Shown here one piece after another: positions 46,010 through 56,183 of a stretch of DNA of 64,000 nt. A program made the translations under genes and the position numbers. The notes under the pieces are model-generated. The model searched no databases, was not told where the DNA came from, and saw only the letters and a list, made by a program, of their open reading frames with translations. The stretch is from contig CANNEA010000006.1 of NCBI GenBank assembly GCA_947503525.1, positions 62,001-126,000 of the forward strand, written 5' to 3'. Source of the DNA: an uncultured Carboxylicivirga sp. (GTDB lineage: Bacteria; Bacteroidota; Bacteroidia; Bacteroidales; Marinilabiliaceae). Position 1 is the first letter of the stretch; the number at the start of each line of letters is the position of its first letter.

Positions 46010-48472
46010 ATGTATAAAATAAAAATCCTAACAATATTCTTGGTTTTAACAGTTTTTATGGGAAGCATTACTGCTCAGGAAACTACTTTAACCAGGGACA
46101 AAGTATTAAGTATGACCACGGAAGAATTAAGTGCTCTTTCGTTGGATGATTTAATGGCTGCCATTGATGTGGTTGGTGTATCGTCGCTTGAAGAATTATA
46201 TGAATTACTTCTTAACAAGGATGTCACCTCTGCATCTAAATCTGAGGAGAGTCTTTTTGATTCACCTTTGTCTACAACAGTACTTTCACACGATCAGATT
46301 TTAGCTTCGGGTGCGACAAGCATTGAAGAAGCATTGCGCTTGGTTCCAGGTGTAATTGTTCGTGAGAAAACCAATGGTAATTATGATGTTCATATACGAG
46401 GTAACGACAATCTTCCGGCTAAAAATATGATTCTGTATTCTGAAAATATGAATACTTTGGTGATGATTAATGGTCGTCCGGTATTTAACTATTCGCATGG
46501 TGGAACCTTATGGGAAACTTTACCGGTTAGCTTTGAAGATATTGATCGTATTGAAGTGGTTAGAGGAGGTGCTAGTGCACTATACGGACCTAATGCACTA
46601 TCTGGTGTAATTAATATTATTACACAAACCATTACCGATGATTCACCGATTGTTTCAGGTAACTTTCAGGGCGGTTCTTTAAGTACTTATCTGGGTGATG
46701 TTGCATTTCGTAAGAAATTAAGCGATAAAATTAGTGTTGGCTTAAGTGCCAATTACGAAACTCGTAATCGTGAACGTGATGATATCCTTATTTATGATCG
46801 TGGTGGTTCACAATATTCTTTAGATGGAAACCCTGTTGATCCTGGTTATTTCTCAAGAGATGAGATAAGCCGTATGTATAATGGATCCTTACCATTATGG
46901 CCTCCATATGATGTGAAGGGAGAGACTTATGATGTTTACAAGTCCTATCCAGATCCTGACCAATCAAAAGAACGTATGGGTGTAAACGGGTATGTTGATA
47001 TTATGCCAGGCGAAAATACTACAATTAACATTATGGCCGGTCATCAGCAGTCACAAGCATTGACTTCAAGTATGGGTGATGTGCCATCTCCATATGCAAC
47101 TAAAACTGCTTCAACATCTTATGTTGATCTTAGAGCTCAACATAAAAACTTTAGTTTACAGGCCAATTATAATGGAGGTACAATCGACTATATGGCAGGT
47201 AACGAAGGGTTTGAACTGGATAATGTTCAATACAATATTCAGGCTGAATACGATTGGAATCTTGGTCGTGTGAGTATACGCCCAGGAGTTAGTTATCAAT
47301 CCATTTCGTATGATGATACAGAGCATATTGCTGAAATCGGGAATGGTTATTTAAATAAAAAGCAAACCATCAATATTCTTGCGGGAAGTGCACGTGTAGA
47401 TTATAAAGCAACAGATAACCTTCGTTTTGTAGCTGCTTTAAGAGCGGAAAAATATGATGTACCTGATGATGTTTATGGTTCATGGCAATTTGTAGGTAGC
47501 TATAAGATAAATGATAATAATCTTTTAAGAGCTGTGTATTCACGAGCTAATCAGTCATCATTCTTAGTTAATGCCTATTCTAACTATACCTGGAATATTG
47601 TTAACCTTGAATTTCCAAGAATAATGCAGTTCGATGGAAATAAAGAGCATAAGCTTAAAACAATGGATTTGTTTGAGTTAGGTTACCGTTCGCGCCCTAC
47701 AAAAAATCTATTGCTTGATATTGAGGCTTTTTATACAATTTCAAAAGATTTAGGAGCCTTAATGCCACAGAGTACTTCTTTGGCCGTTTTTAATCCTTTA
47801 GATGTAGCACAAGGTGTTGCAATGCCAGATGTAAACGGTATTGTAAATATTCTTTATCAGAATATGGATTTGGTGGCTAAGCAAATGGGACTTACCGCAT
47901 CTCTTGATTGGGTGATTTCTGAAAAATTAGTTGCAAACGGAAACATTACTGTACAGCAAACTAAACTTGATAATTACTTTGCACTTAATCGTAATGAGGT
48001 TATTGGACATCAGGCGGGAGTTCTTCAAACTGACCCTGATCTGGTAGCTAAAATTGGACAAGCTGTTACGGATTATGCAACAGGTGTGATTGGTGGAACC
48101 ATTGATCCTACTGTTCAAACTTATGCCCTTGTGTCTACTTCAAGCAGTATACCTGATGTGGCGCAAAATGATTACGAACATAAATCTACGCCATCGTATT
48201 TTGGAGCTTTGTCCTTGACCTATCGACCAATTAAAAAGCTAGAGATATTACCGCAGGCTTATTATTATGGAGAACAAATGTTCGAAAACCAATATAGTAC
48301 TGAAAAGATTGAAGGTAAGTTCTTACTTAATGCCAAAGTATCATATAAGGTTACTGATAAATTGAGTGTTTATGTAAATGGACGAAATATCCTGAATCAA
48401 AAGCAAAGAGAATTTGCTTATATGGATGAGATCCCGGCAATGTTCCTGGGAGGATTGCACTTCAAGTTCTAA
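46010..48472 (+). CDS. TonB-dependent outer-membrane receptor, copy 1
   Basis: About 820 residues from ATG 46010. Signal peptide (ending SITAQ), then a short helical region (SLDDLMAAIDVVGVSSLEELYELL) in place of the usual carboxypeptidase-like domain, the plug (SPLSTTVLSHDQI, SALYGPNALSGVINIITQ) and a 22-strand barrel ending in HFKF. There is no SusD partner, so it is a siderophore- or cofactor-type receptor rather than a glycan SusC. The ligand is unknown. Depends on TonB/ExbBD energy. Paired with the upstream YfiR gene and duplicated downstream. Confidence 0.92.
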   Translation: MYKIKILTIFLVLTVFMGSITAQETTLTRDKVLSMTTEELSALSLDDLMAAIDVVGVSSLEELYELLLNKDVTSASKSEESLFDSPLSTTVLSHDQILASGATSIEEALRLVPGVIVREKTNGNYDVHIRGNDNLPAKNMILYSENMNTLVMINGRPVFNYSHGGTLWETLPVSFEDIDRIEVVRGGASALYGPNALSGVINIITQTITDDSPIVSGNFQGGSLSTYLGDVAFRKKLSDKISVGLSANYETRNRERDDILIYDRGGSQYSLDGNPVDPGYFSRDEISRMYNGSLPLWPPYDVKGETYDVYKSYPDPDQSKERMGVNGYVDIMPGENTTINIMAGHQQSQALTSSMGDVPSPYATKTASTSYVDLRAQHKNFSLQANYNGGTIDYMAGNEGFELDNVQYNIQAEYDWNLGRVSIRPGVSYQSISYDDTEHIAEIGNGYLNKKQTINILAGSARVDYKATDNLRFVAALRAEKYDVPDDVYGSWQFVGSYKINDNNLLRAVYSRANQSSFLVNAYSNYTWNIVNLEFPRIMQFDGNKEHKLKTMDLFELGYRSRPTKNLLLDIEAFYTISKDLGALMPQSTSLAVFNPLDVAQGVAMPDVNGIVNILYQNMDLVAKQMGLTASLDWVISEKLVANGNITVQQTKLDNYFALNRNEVIGHQAGVLQTDPDLVAKIGQAVTDYATGVIGGTIDPTVQTYALVSTSSSIPDVAQNDYEHKSTPSYFGALSLTYRPIKKLEILPQAYYYGEQMFENQYSTEKIEGKFLLNAKVSYKVTDKLSVYVNGRNILNQKQREFAYMDEIPAMFLGGLHFKF

Positions 48473-48496
48473 GCCGAAAGCTTAAAAAGATATGAA

Positions 48497-48530
48497 ATGG
48501 CTACTCAATAATTGGGTAGCCATTTTTATT
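48497..48530 (+). terminator. Terminator after receptor copy 1
   Basis: Stem ATGGCTAC / GTAGCCAT (extended by CA/TG after a wobble) followed by TTTTATTTT. Nearly identical to the terminator at 51733, supporting duplication of the cassette. Confidence 0.85.
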
Positions 48531-48864
48531 TTGTGTTTATACAAGTTTTAGATAGCCATTATTAAGATTAAAGTAAAATTGGCTAAGGTCAATTTCTGTT
48601 TATTGGCCTGTTTTTTATCCTTCCAGATTACTCAATTTTAAACTCATTTGAGTTGATTCATTTCATCAGAAGTGCTCTCGTCAATGGTTTAATTATTTAT
48701 CCATTTGTAAAAGAAGTAAAGTCGTAGATAGAATCTGACGGTTGATAGATTAAAGTTTCCTGAGCTTATAAAAAGAGAGATGTTTGCCTTGTACAAAGTG
48801 CCGCGAAGTTTAATGTTAAAAGCGCTTTGTATGGGGGAACAATACTAACTTATTTTTTAAATCG
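48531..48864. other. Intergenic region upstream of the second YfiR cassette
   Basis: No gene is seen. It contains two dyads: AACTCA-2-TGAGTT at 48641-48654 and an imperfect pair TACAAAGTGC / GCGCTTTGTA at 48792-48801 and 48822-48831, the latter about 35 bases before the start codon. Either may be regulatory. Confidence 0.4.
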
Positions 48865-49356
48865 ATGAAGAAACTATTTGTGATTTTTATGTTGCTTATG
48901 CTCTTTAAGCAACTACCTGCTCAAAACTACAAGTTTCAGGCCTTATTTATTTACAATATTGCTCAGGGGGTTGAATGGCCTGAAGTTAATAATGCCTTTG
49001 TAATTGGGGTAGTAGGGACTAAAGAGTTACAGCGCGAATTGGAGAATATTTCTCAAAAACGGGAATTGTTCGGGCATAGGATTGATGTCAGACCAATATC
49101 ACCATCCCGCTTAAATATTGGTGATTGCCATTTGGTTTATGTGGGAAGAACATGGACCAATAAAATCAGTGAGATTAAATCCTTAACAGCATCTAAGCCA
49201 GTATTGCTTATCAGTGACAAACCGGGAGTTCAGGATGTTTGTATCAATTTTATTGATAATTCTGCCAAGATTCAATTCGAAGTATTTCCAAACACCATCA
49301 AAGAACACCACTTAAATATTACGAGTTCCTTATTAAACCTTGGAATAGTAAAATAG
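48865..49356 (+). CDS. YfiR/DUF4154 periplasmic protein, copy 2
   Basis: 163 residues with a signal peptide ending LPAQ. Same family as the gene at 45476: FQALFIYNIAQGVEWPE, CHLVYVGRTW, KPVLLISDKPGVQ, FEVFPNTIKEHHLNITSSLLNLG. The two copies have diverged clearly but align over the whole length. The receptor copy 2 starts two bases after its stop. Confidence 0.88.
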   Translation: MKKLFVIFMLLMLFKQLPAQNYKFQALFIYNIAQGVEWPEVNNAFVIGVVGTKELQRELENISQKRELFGHRIDVRPISPSRLNIGDCHLVYVGRTWTNKISEIKSLTASKPVLLISDKPGVQDVCINFIDNSAKIQFEVFPNTIKEHHLNITSSLLNLGIVK

Positions 49357-49358
49357 TA

Positions 49359-51710
49359 ATGATTAGCAAAAAGCCAGAAGACATGTTAGATATGATTAGG
49401 AAAGGAATATTTTTGGCCAGTACCTTGATGGTATTTGCCCTAAATAGTTATGCTCAGGATAAAACGATAAATGTTGAAGATATAAGCATTGAGGAGATAA
49501 AAAACTACACACAGGATGATTTGTTGCAATTTGAATTTGAAGATTTAATAAGCTTGGTGGAACGCTTTAAATTATCATCTATTGATGAACTGTATGCCAT
49601 GTTGCTTAACCCATCTCAATCCACGGCCTCAAAAATGGAAGAGGATGTATTTAATGCTCCCTTGTCAACAACTGTGCTCACAGCTATGCAAATAGAACAG
49701 TCAGGTGCACGATCAATACCCGAAGCCCTTCGCTTAGCTCCGGGATTAATTGTAAGAGAAAAAACGAATGGGAATTACGATGTCCATATCAGAGGTAATG
49801 ATTATATCCCTCCTGGTTCGGACCTAAGTAATTCTGTTAATTCTACCACACTGGTCATGATTGATAATCGTCCGGTGTATAATAACTTCTTAGGCGCTAC
49901 TTTTTGGGAAACGCTTCCTGTCGACATTCTTGATTTAGATAAAATTGAAATTATCTACGGACCATCATCTGCCTTATATGGTCCCAATGCTGTGTCAGGG
50001 GTTATTCATCTTATAACAAAAGAAGGCATACAAGAAGGCTTATCAAGTCGTTTTGATGTGCAGGCCGGTAATAATAATTCACAGCAAGCTTTTGCTGAAG
50101 TGGCTTATAAAAAGGGTGATCTGGGAATTCGCCTTTCCGGAAATTATCAACATGCTGATCGTTTTCAGGATACCTATTACATTCCGCAGATGGATAAATA
50201 TGTGTCAGGAGAGGAAGTGGGAGAGGTGAATAAAATGATTGATACAACCTATCAGGCCTCGGAGTTTGATAATGACTATTGGAATGCCAAAAAACAGGGT
50301 GCTTTAAATCTATTTGTGGATTATACGCCGTCGGATAAATTCCAATTGAACTATACCGGTTCTTACCAGGCGTCTTCAGTACAAACGGCATATATGGACA
50401 TTGGCTCAGTGTTGTCAACTCGTGAATCATCATCATTCAGCAATAACTTTAATTTAAAAGCCGGCCAGTTTGAAGCTTATGCTTCAGCTACTTTTGGTCA
50501 TTTAAATGCAGTACAAGGCTTACCGGGTTATGAATATGATTACACCGAGCTGAACGGGCAATTGGCTTATAACTTTAAATATAAGAATCTATTGATTCGT
50601 CCCGGCTTTGATGCCAACTATGCCTATTATAGCGATGAGAAATATGTGGATGTGGAAGCTCAGAATGGTTTGTTAAATGGAAATGCCACTCTGGGTACTG
50701 TGCAAGGCAGCTTGCGACTGGATTATACTTTATTTAATAATGTAAGACTGGTTGGGGCAGTAATGCAAGGGTATTTTTATCAATTGGATCGTAATTATAC
50801 TTCTTATCAGTTTTCTGCATCATACAAATTGGGACAAAACACTTTGTTTAGAGCTCTTGCTTCAAAGGCTAATTCAAGCCCCTTTGTGTTGGATACTTAT
50901 ATGAATAAGACGATGGAATTACCTGCTCCTGGCCAGGGAGAAACAGGTAGTATGACCCTTGAGAAGAAAGGGAATACTGATCTTGATCCGGTTGAAATGA
51001 ATATGCTTGAGTTTGGTGTACGTCAGAAAATTGGAAAAAAGGTACAGGCTGACTTATCCGTTTTTTATAATACATCCGGTAATTATTCACAACTGACAAA
51101 TGAGGAAACAATGGGCATGCCCATGGAGGGTGAGGCACCTTTGGATAATGGTAATGAACAGTCAGCACAAGATATAATCGTCACCGAGACGCTTCAGAAT
51201 ATTGATTTGGAGGCCGAGCAACTTGGTGCCACCCTAAGCTTAAAGTATGTGCTTAATGAGAAGTTCAACACCACGGTTTTTGCTACCTATCAGAATACCA
51301 AATTAAATGGATTTGATGCTTCCAATCCGGTGGTGTATTCAGGGCTCACCGGAGAAACCATTGCTCCGGGAGAAATTCCTGATGATACAAGTCTAAACAT
51401 TGATCATGATTACACACCTAAAGTCTATGGTGGTGCAGTGTTTAATTATCAGCCAACAAAAAAGTGGAACATCAATTCCTCGTTATACGGCTATAGCAAG
51501 CAGACTTCATTCTATACTTTCGGTCGCGATTATAAAACCATTGAGATTGATCCTAAAATAACCCTCAATATGAAGGTGTCCTATCAATTAAACAAGTGCT
51601 TAAATTTGTATGCCAATGCCAGAAATATAGGAAATCAAACGTCCAATGAATTTATGTTTTCAGATGAAACAGGCTCAAGTTATTTATTGGGATTGAATTT
51701 AAAGTTTTAG
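49359..51710 (+). CDS. TonB-dependent outer-membrane receptor, copy 2
   Basis: 783 residues; the signal sequence proper seems to begin at residue 12 (MIRKGIFLAS) and ends LNSYAQ. It has the same plan as copy 1: helical pre-plug (ISLVERFKLSSIDELYAMLL), the shared segment APLSTTVLTAMQIEQSGA, plug SALYGPNAVSGVIHLITK, barrel and C-terminal NLKF. Copies differ most in extracellular loop regions, as expected if they take up different ligands. A terminator follows. Confidence 0.92.
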   Translation: MISKKPEDMLDMIRKGIFLASTLMVFALNSYAQDKTINVEDISIEEIKNYTQDDLLQFEFEDLISLVERFKLSSIDELYAMLLNPSQSTASKMEEDVFNAPLSTTVLTAMQIEQSGARSIPEALRLAPGLIVREKTNGNYDVHIRGNDYIPPGSDLSNSVNSTTLVMIDNRPVYNNFLGATFWETLPVDILDLDKIEIIYGPSSALYGPNAVSGVIHLITKEGIQEGLSSRFDVQAGNNNSQQAFAEVAYKKGDLGIRLSGNYQHADRFQDTYYIPQMDKYVSGEEVGEVNKMIDTTYQASEFDNDYWNAKKQGALNLFVDYTPSDKFQLNYTGSYQASSVQTAYMDIGSVLSTRESSSFSNNFNLKAGQFEAYASATFGHLNAVQGLPGYEYDYTELNGQLAYNFKYKNLLIRPGFDANYAYYSDEKYVDVEAQNGLLNGNATLGTVQGSLRLDYTLFNNVRLVGAVMQGYFYQLDRNYTSYQFSASYKLGQNTLFRALASKANSSPFVLDTYMNKTMELPAPGQGETGSMTLEKKGNTDLDPVEMNMLEFGVRQKIGKKVQADLSVFYNTSGNYSQLTNEETMGMPMEGEAPLDNGNEQSAQDIIVTETLQNIDLEAEQLGATLSLKYVLNEKFNTTVFATYQNTKLNGFDASNPVVYSGLTGETIAPGEIPDDTSLNIDHDYTPKVYGGAVFNYQPTKKWNINSSLYGYSKQTSFYTFGRDYKTIEIDPKITLNMKVSYQLNKCLNLYANARNIGNQTSNEFMFSDETGSSYLLGLNLKF

Positions 51711-51732
51711 TTCACTTATTACAATATATTAT

Positions 51733-51766
51733 ATGGCTACTCAACTATTGGGTAGCCATTTTTATT
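51733..51766 (+). terminator. Terminator after receptor copy 2
   Basis: Stem ATGGCTAC / GTAGCCAT followed by TTTTTATTT. It differs at only a few loop positions from the terminator at 48497. Confidence 0.85.
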
Positions 51767-51949
51767 TCTGAATATAGGGAGGTGTCATATCTGTTTTTGT
51801 ATTATTAAACTAGCTTAGGATTATATAAACCAATTTTAGGGTATTACTGTTTCTTAATTAAGCTGATCTTTTCAGAAACCATAATATAAGGAGTTGAATA
51901 TTATATTGAAAAATTCTTATATTTAAACTTATCTATAAATACCACACTT

Positions 51950-53014
51950 ATGAAGAAGAACTATTCCTTTCTGATTATCCTTATTGTGCTATTTGTGCTA
52001 CCAATGTCATGTAAGAATGAATCCGGTGATTCCCTAAAATCAAAAGTAGTTAAAGTTGATACTGTGCGTCTTGCTATTGGTGAAATGCAGCGACCTTACC
52101 CTGGTAAAATCCATGCAGCCAATGATGTTAAGTTAGCGTTTAGAGTTGCAGGTCCGATTAAACGCTTCGCCGTACAAGAAGGCCAGTTTGTAAAGAAAGG
52201 GAGCTTACTGGCACAAATTGATCCAAGAGATTATAACATACAGTTGGCAGCTACGAAAGCTGAATATGCACAAATAAAAGCAGAAGCAGAGCGTGTTATT
52301 GAGCTTCACAAGCGAAAGAGCGCAACTGATAATGATTACGATAAAGCCGTTGCAGGCCTAAGTAGAATTGAAGCCAAACTTAATGCCCATACAAATGCAT
52401 TAGCAGATACTCGACTGCTAGCACCCTTTGATGGTTATGTACAAGATAAGTTCTTTGATGCCAATGAAACAGTAGATGCAGGTCTTCCCATATTAAGTAT
52501 GGTTAATGTAGCATGGATGGAAGTAGTGGTGGATATTCCTTCCAATGATTTTGTAAAGCGTAAAGATTTCAATGGATATACTTGTTTTAGTGATCTTTAT
52601 CCAAATCATTCTTTTGAATTAAGTGGTTTAGCTATTAATCAAAAGGCCAACCTTAATCAACTGTATCAGCTACGATTAAAACTTGAGCCTGAAGAAGGCT
52701 TTGATCTGGCGCCAGGCATGAGTGTTAACGTGTTTATCCAGTCTAAAGATATGGTTAATACAAAGGTAAAAATACCTATGGCTGCTGTTTGGGAAGAAGA
52801 AGGACAATCCAATGTGTGGCTTGTAAGTGATGGTAAGGTGCAAAAACGAAAAGTTAAAGTCGTTGAATTGCACAAAGATGGCAGTGCCGTTGTTTCGGAA
52901 GGACTTAAGGAAGGTGAGATTGTTGTATCTGCAGGTGTTCATCATCTTAACAATGGACAGGAAGTTAAAATGCTTAAACAAAGTTCATCAACTAATGTGG
53001 GAGGAATGTTATAA
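51950..53014 (+). CDS. RND efflux periplasmic adaptor lipoprotein
   Basis: 354 residues. A lipobox LPMSC at about residue 21, then the membrane-fusion pattern: lipoyl half-motifs (FRVAGPIKRFAVQEGQFVKKGSLLAQID and LAPFDGYVQDKF), a short helical hairpin between them, beta-barrel and membrane-proximal domains. It links the inner-membrane pump to the TolC channel. Its last base is the first base of the permease start codon, which suggests translational coupling. Confidence 0.93.
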   Translation: MKKNYSFLIILIVLFVLPMSCKNESGDSLKSKVVKVDTVRLAIGEMQRPYPGKIHAANDVKLAFRVAGPIKRFAVQEGQFVKKGSLLAQIDPRDYNIQLAATKAEYAQIKAEAERVIELHKRKSATDNDYDKAVAGLSRIEAKLNAHTNALADTRLLAPFDGYVQDKFFDANETVDAGLPILSMVNVAWMEVVVDIPSNDFVKRKDFNGYTCFSDLYPNHSFELSGLAINQKANLNQLYQLRLKLEPEEGFDLAPGMSVNVFIQSKDMVNTKVKIPMAAVWEEEGQSNVWLVSDGKVQKRKVKVVELHKDGSAVVSEGLKEGEIVVSAGVHHLNNGQEVKMLKQSSSTNVGGML

Positions 53015-56000
53015 TGAACTTAACAGAACTTGCTTTTAAGAATAAGGCCTTACTCTATTTCTTCTTCTTTATTCTTGTGGTTGGCGGATTATCTTCTTTT
53101 CTTAGTATGAGCAAGCTTGAAGATCCTGAGATAAAAGTGAAGCAGGCTTTGGTTGTTACCCTTTACCCAGGCGCATCATCTCATCAAGTAGAAATGGAAG
53201 TGACAGATGTGCTGGAGAAGTCGATTCGCACTATGGGTGAGTTGGATCATATTGAATCACGCTCCATGGCCAATTATTCTGAAATAATAGTAGAACTGGA
53301 GAGTACTGTGCGTGGTGATGATATTGAGCAGAAGTGGGATTTATTACGTCGTAAAGTCGATAATATCCAGGGAGCTTTACCAAGTGGTGCTCAACGGTCG
53401 ATAGTGGTGGATGATTTTGGAGATGTATACGGCATTTTCTTTGCCATGACTTCAGATGGCTTTAGCTATGAAGAAATGAAAGACTATGCTGAATTGGTAC
53501 AACGCGAAGTGGAGTCCATAGAAGATGTTAAACGCGTTGATATCTATGGTTTACGTGATGCTTGTATTAATGTAGAAATGAAACAGGATAAAATGGCCAA
53601 TCTTGGCGTTCATCCTATCGAGTTAATAAATACTTTAAACAACCAGAATCAAACCGACTATTCAGGCTATTTTGACGCAGGCAACCAACGGCTAAGAGTT
53701 ACGGTTAGTGATACCTATACTAGTATTGAAGATATTAAGAATCTTATTATTCAAGGGCACGAGTCAGATCAACTTCGTTTGGACGATATAGCAACAGTTA
53801 GCCGTGGGTATGTTAAGCCTGAACGAACACAAATGTATTATAACCGCTTACCTGCTATGGGTATTTCCATAGCCATGTCTTCAGGTGGTAATATTACTGA
53901 ACTCGGCGATAAGATTGATGCTAAACTAGCCAGTCTGAAAGATACCCGTATTCCACAGGGGATAAATTTTAACAAAGTATTTTATCAACCTGAAAAGGTA
54001 GATGAGGCCATCAGGAGTTTTATGCTTAACCTACTGGAGTCGGTAGCCATAGTAGTGATTATTCTAATGCTGGCAATGGGCTTTAGAAGTGGTGTAATTA
54101 TTGGATCCGGATTGGTTATTACCATTTTAGGGTCTTTTGTTGTTTTGCAAATTTTTGACGGAACGTTACAGCGTGTTTCGTTGGCGTCATTAATTGTAGC
54201 TATGGGAATGCTGGTGGATAATGCCATTGTTATCATTGATGGTATATTAATCGATTTAAAGAAAGGAATGAATAAGGCTGAAGCCTTAGTTAATACAGCC
54301 AAAAAAACAGCATGGCCGCTGTTAGGAGCTACTATCATTGCTATTGTTGCTTTTCTGCCAATCTTTCTTTCGCCTGATACCTCAGGCGAATACGTTCGTG
54401 ATTTGTTTATCGTTTTGGCGGTGTCACTATTATTAAGTTGGGTGCTGGCTTTAACACATACACCTTTCTTTGCCGGTAAACGCTTCAAGGCTGCTGAAGC
54501 AAAAGGAGATGATCAAGATTTGTACAAGGGTAAGGTGTATGATATTTTTTCAAAAGTGTTAAGTTTCTTACTTCTTCATAAGGCTTTTACCATTATTATT
54601 ACTTCTGTATTACTCATCGGAAGTTTGTATGCTTTTCGATATGTGAAACAAGGATTCTTTCCTGATTTGAGCTACAATCAGTTTTACATTGAATACAAAA
54701 TGCCCGAAGGCACTCGTGTTGAAAAGGTGCAAGCTGATTTACAACAGATGGAAACACTATTATTAAAACGCGAAGATATTGTTAATGTAACAACCAGTAT
54801 AGGTGGTACTCCATCAAGATATAATCTGGTACGTTCAATTGCTGAACGAAGCACCAGTTATGGCGAATTGATAGTTGATTTTACTTCTGCTGATGAGTTA
54901 AAGGAAAGTATTCCTGAACTACAACAGCAATTCAATGAACTGTTTCCGCAAGCCTATGTGCGTATTAAGCGTTATAATCTGATGTATAAGAAGTTTCCTA
55001 TAGAAGCCTTATTCAGTGGGCCTGATCCGGCGATGCTTAAGGAACTTAGTAAACAAGCTAAAAGCATCATGTCAAATGAACCATCAGCACAATTGGTAAC
55101 TGATGACTGGGAGCCTAAGTCGGCATTGCTAGTAGCTGATTATAATCAAACCAAAGCACGTACTTCGGGTATGATGCGATCTGATATTAGCATGTCTTTA
55201 TTAGCAGCAACAGATGGTATTCCGGTGGGGCATTATTATGAAGGACTGAATGCCTTACCCATCCTAATGAAAAGTGTTGGACATAACGGTGAAGCGGTTG
55301 ATGAACTGGATAATATACCTGTATGGAGTTTGATCCCAAATGTATCAGGACTTTCAGCTTCCGTTATTCAGGGGCTCTTAATGGGTATGGTCTCAAGTGA
55401 AGATTTACTGGATCAAAGTATTGGCACTATACCATTAAATCAAACAAGCAATGGATTTAAACTGCGCTGGGAAGAGCCTGTTGTAAGACGTTATAATGGG
55501 CAGCGTGCCATTAAAGCCCAATGTAACCCTATTCCGGGCCAATCGGCTGAAGCCATTCGATCAAGTATAAAGGATGAGGTGGAAAGCATTAAGCTTCCGC
55601 CTGGTTATACCTTGGCCTGGCAAGGAGAATATGAAGCAAGCAGTAAATCAAAGAAGTACCTCTTTTTAAATTTACCATTGGCTTTGGTTTTAATGATTAC
55701 CATAATGATTGCCTTATTTAAGGATTTTAAAAAACCGCTTATTATCTTCCTTAGTTTGCCTTTAGCATCAATTGGTATTGTGTGGGGAATGCTTTTGTTT
55801 GGCAAAGAGTTTGGTTTTGTTGCTATTGTTGGTTCATTAGGACTATTGGGTATGATGATCAAGAATGGGGTTGTTCTTCTGGATGAAATAGGATTGCAAT
55901 TGGCAGAAGGTAAAGCTGCTTTTGATGCCATCATGGATAGTTCCAAGTCAAGATTACGTCCGGTGATGATGGCTTCTTTAACTACTATATTGGGTATGAT

Positions 56001-56172
56001 TCCACTCTTACCTGATGATATGTTTGGCTCAATGGCTGTCACCATGATGTCAGGCCTGTTAGTGGGAACCATGATAACACTGATATTGGTGCCAGTGCTC
56101 TATGCAATCATTTACAAAGTATATCATCCGGCTGATAAAAGGGTAAAGTCTAAAGGTGCAAAATCAGAATAA
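53014..56172 (+). CDS. RND efflux permease (AcrB/MMPL superfamily)
   Basis: 1052 residues, normal length for an HAE-type RND pump. It has 12 transmembrane helices in two halves and large periplasmic loops. The proton-relay helix is visible as VAMGMLVDNAIVIIDGI, where most pumps have two adjacent Asp; here DN, the form of the CzcA/MdtB-like or multidrug branch. The substrate is unknown. Core of the tripartite pump with adaptor upstream and outer channel downstream. Confidence 0.93.
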   Translation: MNLTELAFKNKALLYFFFFILVVGGLSSFLSMSKLEDPEIKVKQALVVTLYPGASSHQVEMEVTDVLEKSIRTMGELDHIESRSMANYSEIIVELESTVRGDDIEQKWDLLRRKVDNIQGALPSGAQRSIVVDDFGDVYGIFFAMTSDGFSYEEMKDYAELVQREVESIEDVKRVDIYGLRDACINVEMKQDKMANLGVHPIELINTLNNQNQTDYSGYFDAGNQRLRVTVSDTYTSIEDIKNLIIQGHESDQLRLDDIATVSRGYVKPERTQMYYNRLPAMGISIAMSSGGNITELGDKIDAKLASLKDTRIPQGINFNKVFYQPEKVDEAIRSFMLNLLESVAIVVIILMLAMGFRSGVIIGSGLVITILGSFVVLQIFDGTLQRVSLASLIVAMGMLVDNAIVIIDGILIDLKKGMNKAEALVNTAKKTAWPLLGATIIAIVAFLPIFLSPDTSGEYVRDLFIVLAVSLLLSWVLALTHTPFFAGKRFKAAEAKGDDQDLYKGKVYDIFSKVLSFLLLHKAFTIIITSVLLIGSLYAFRYVKQGFFPDLSYNQFYIEYKMPEGTRVEKVQADLQQMETLLLKREDIVNVTTSIGGTPSRYNLVRSIAERSTSYGELIVDFTSADELKESIPELQQQFNELFPQAYVRIKRYNLMYKKFPIEALFSGPDPAMLKELSKQAKSIMSNEPSAQLVTDDWEPKSALLVADYNQTKARTSGMMRSDISMSLLAATDGIPVGHYYEGLNALPILMKSVGHNGEAVDELDNIPVWSLIPNVSGLSASVIQGLLMGMVSSEDLLDQSIGTIPLNQTSNGFKLRWEEPVVRRYNGQRAIKAQCNPIPGQSAEAIRSSIKDEVESIKLPPGYTLAWQGEYEASSKSKKYLFLNLPLALVLMITIMIALFKDFKKPLIIFLSLPLASIGIVWGMLLFGKEFGFVAIVGSLGLLGMMIKNGVVLLDEIGLQLAEGKAAFDAIMDSSKSRLRPVMMASLTTILGMIPLLPDDMFGSMAVTMMSGLLVGTMITLILVPVLYAIIYKVYHPADKRVKSKGAKSE

Positions 56173-56183
56173 GGTAGAATAAC

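Noticed and set aside
45476-51710. The receptor pair as SusC-type glycan uptake genes
   Set aside because: No SusD gene follows either receptor and no carboxypeptidase-like N-terminal domain is present.
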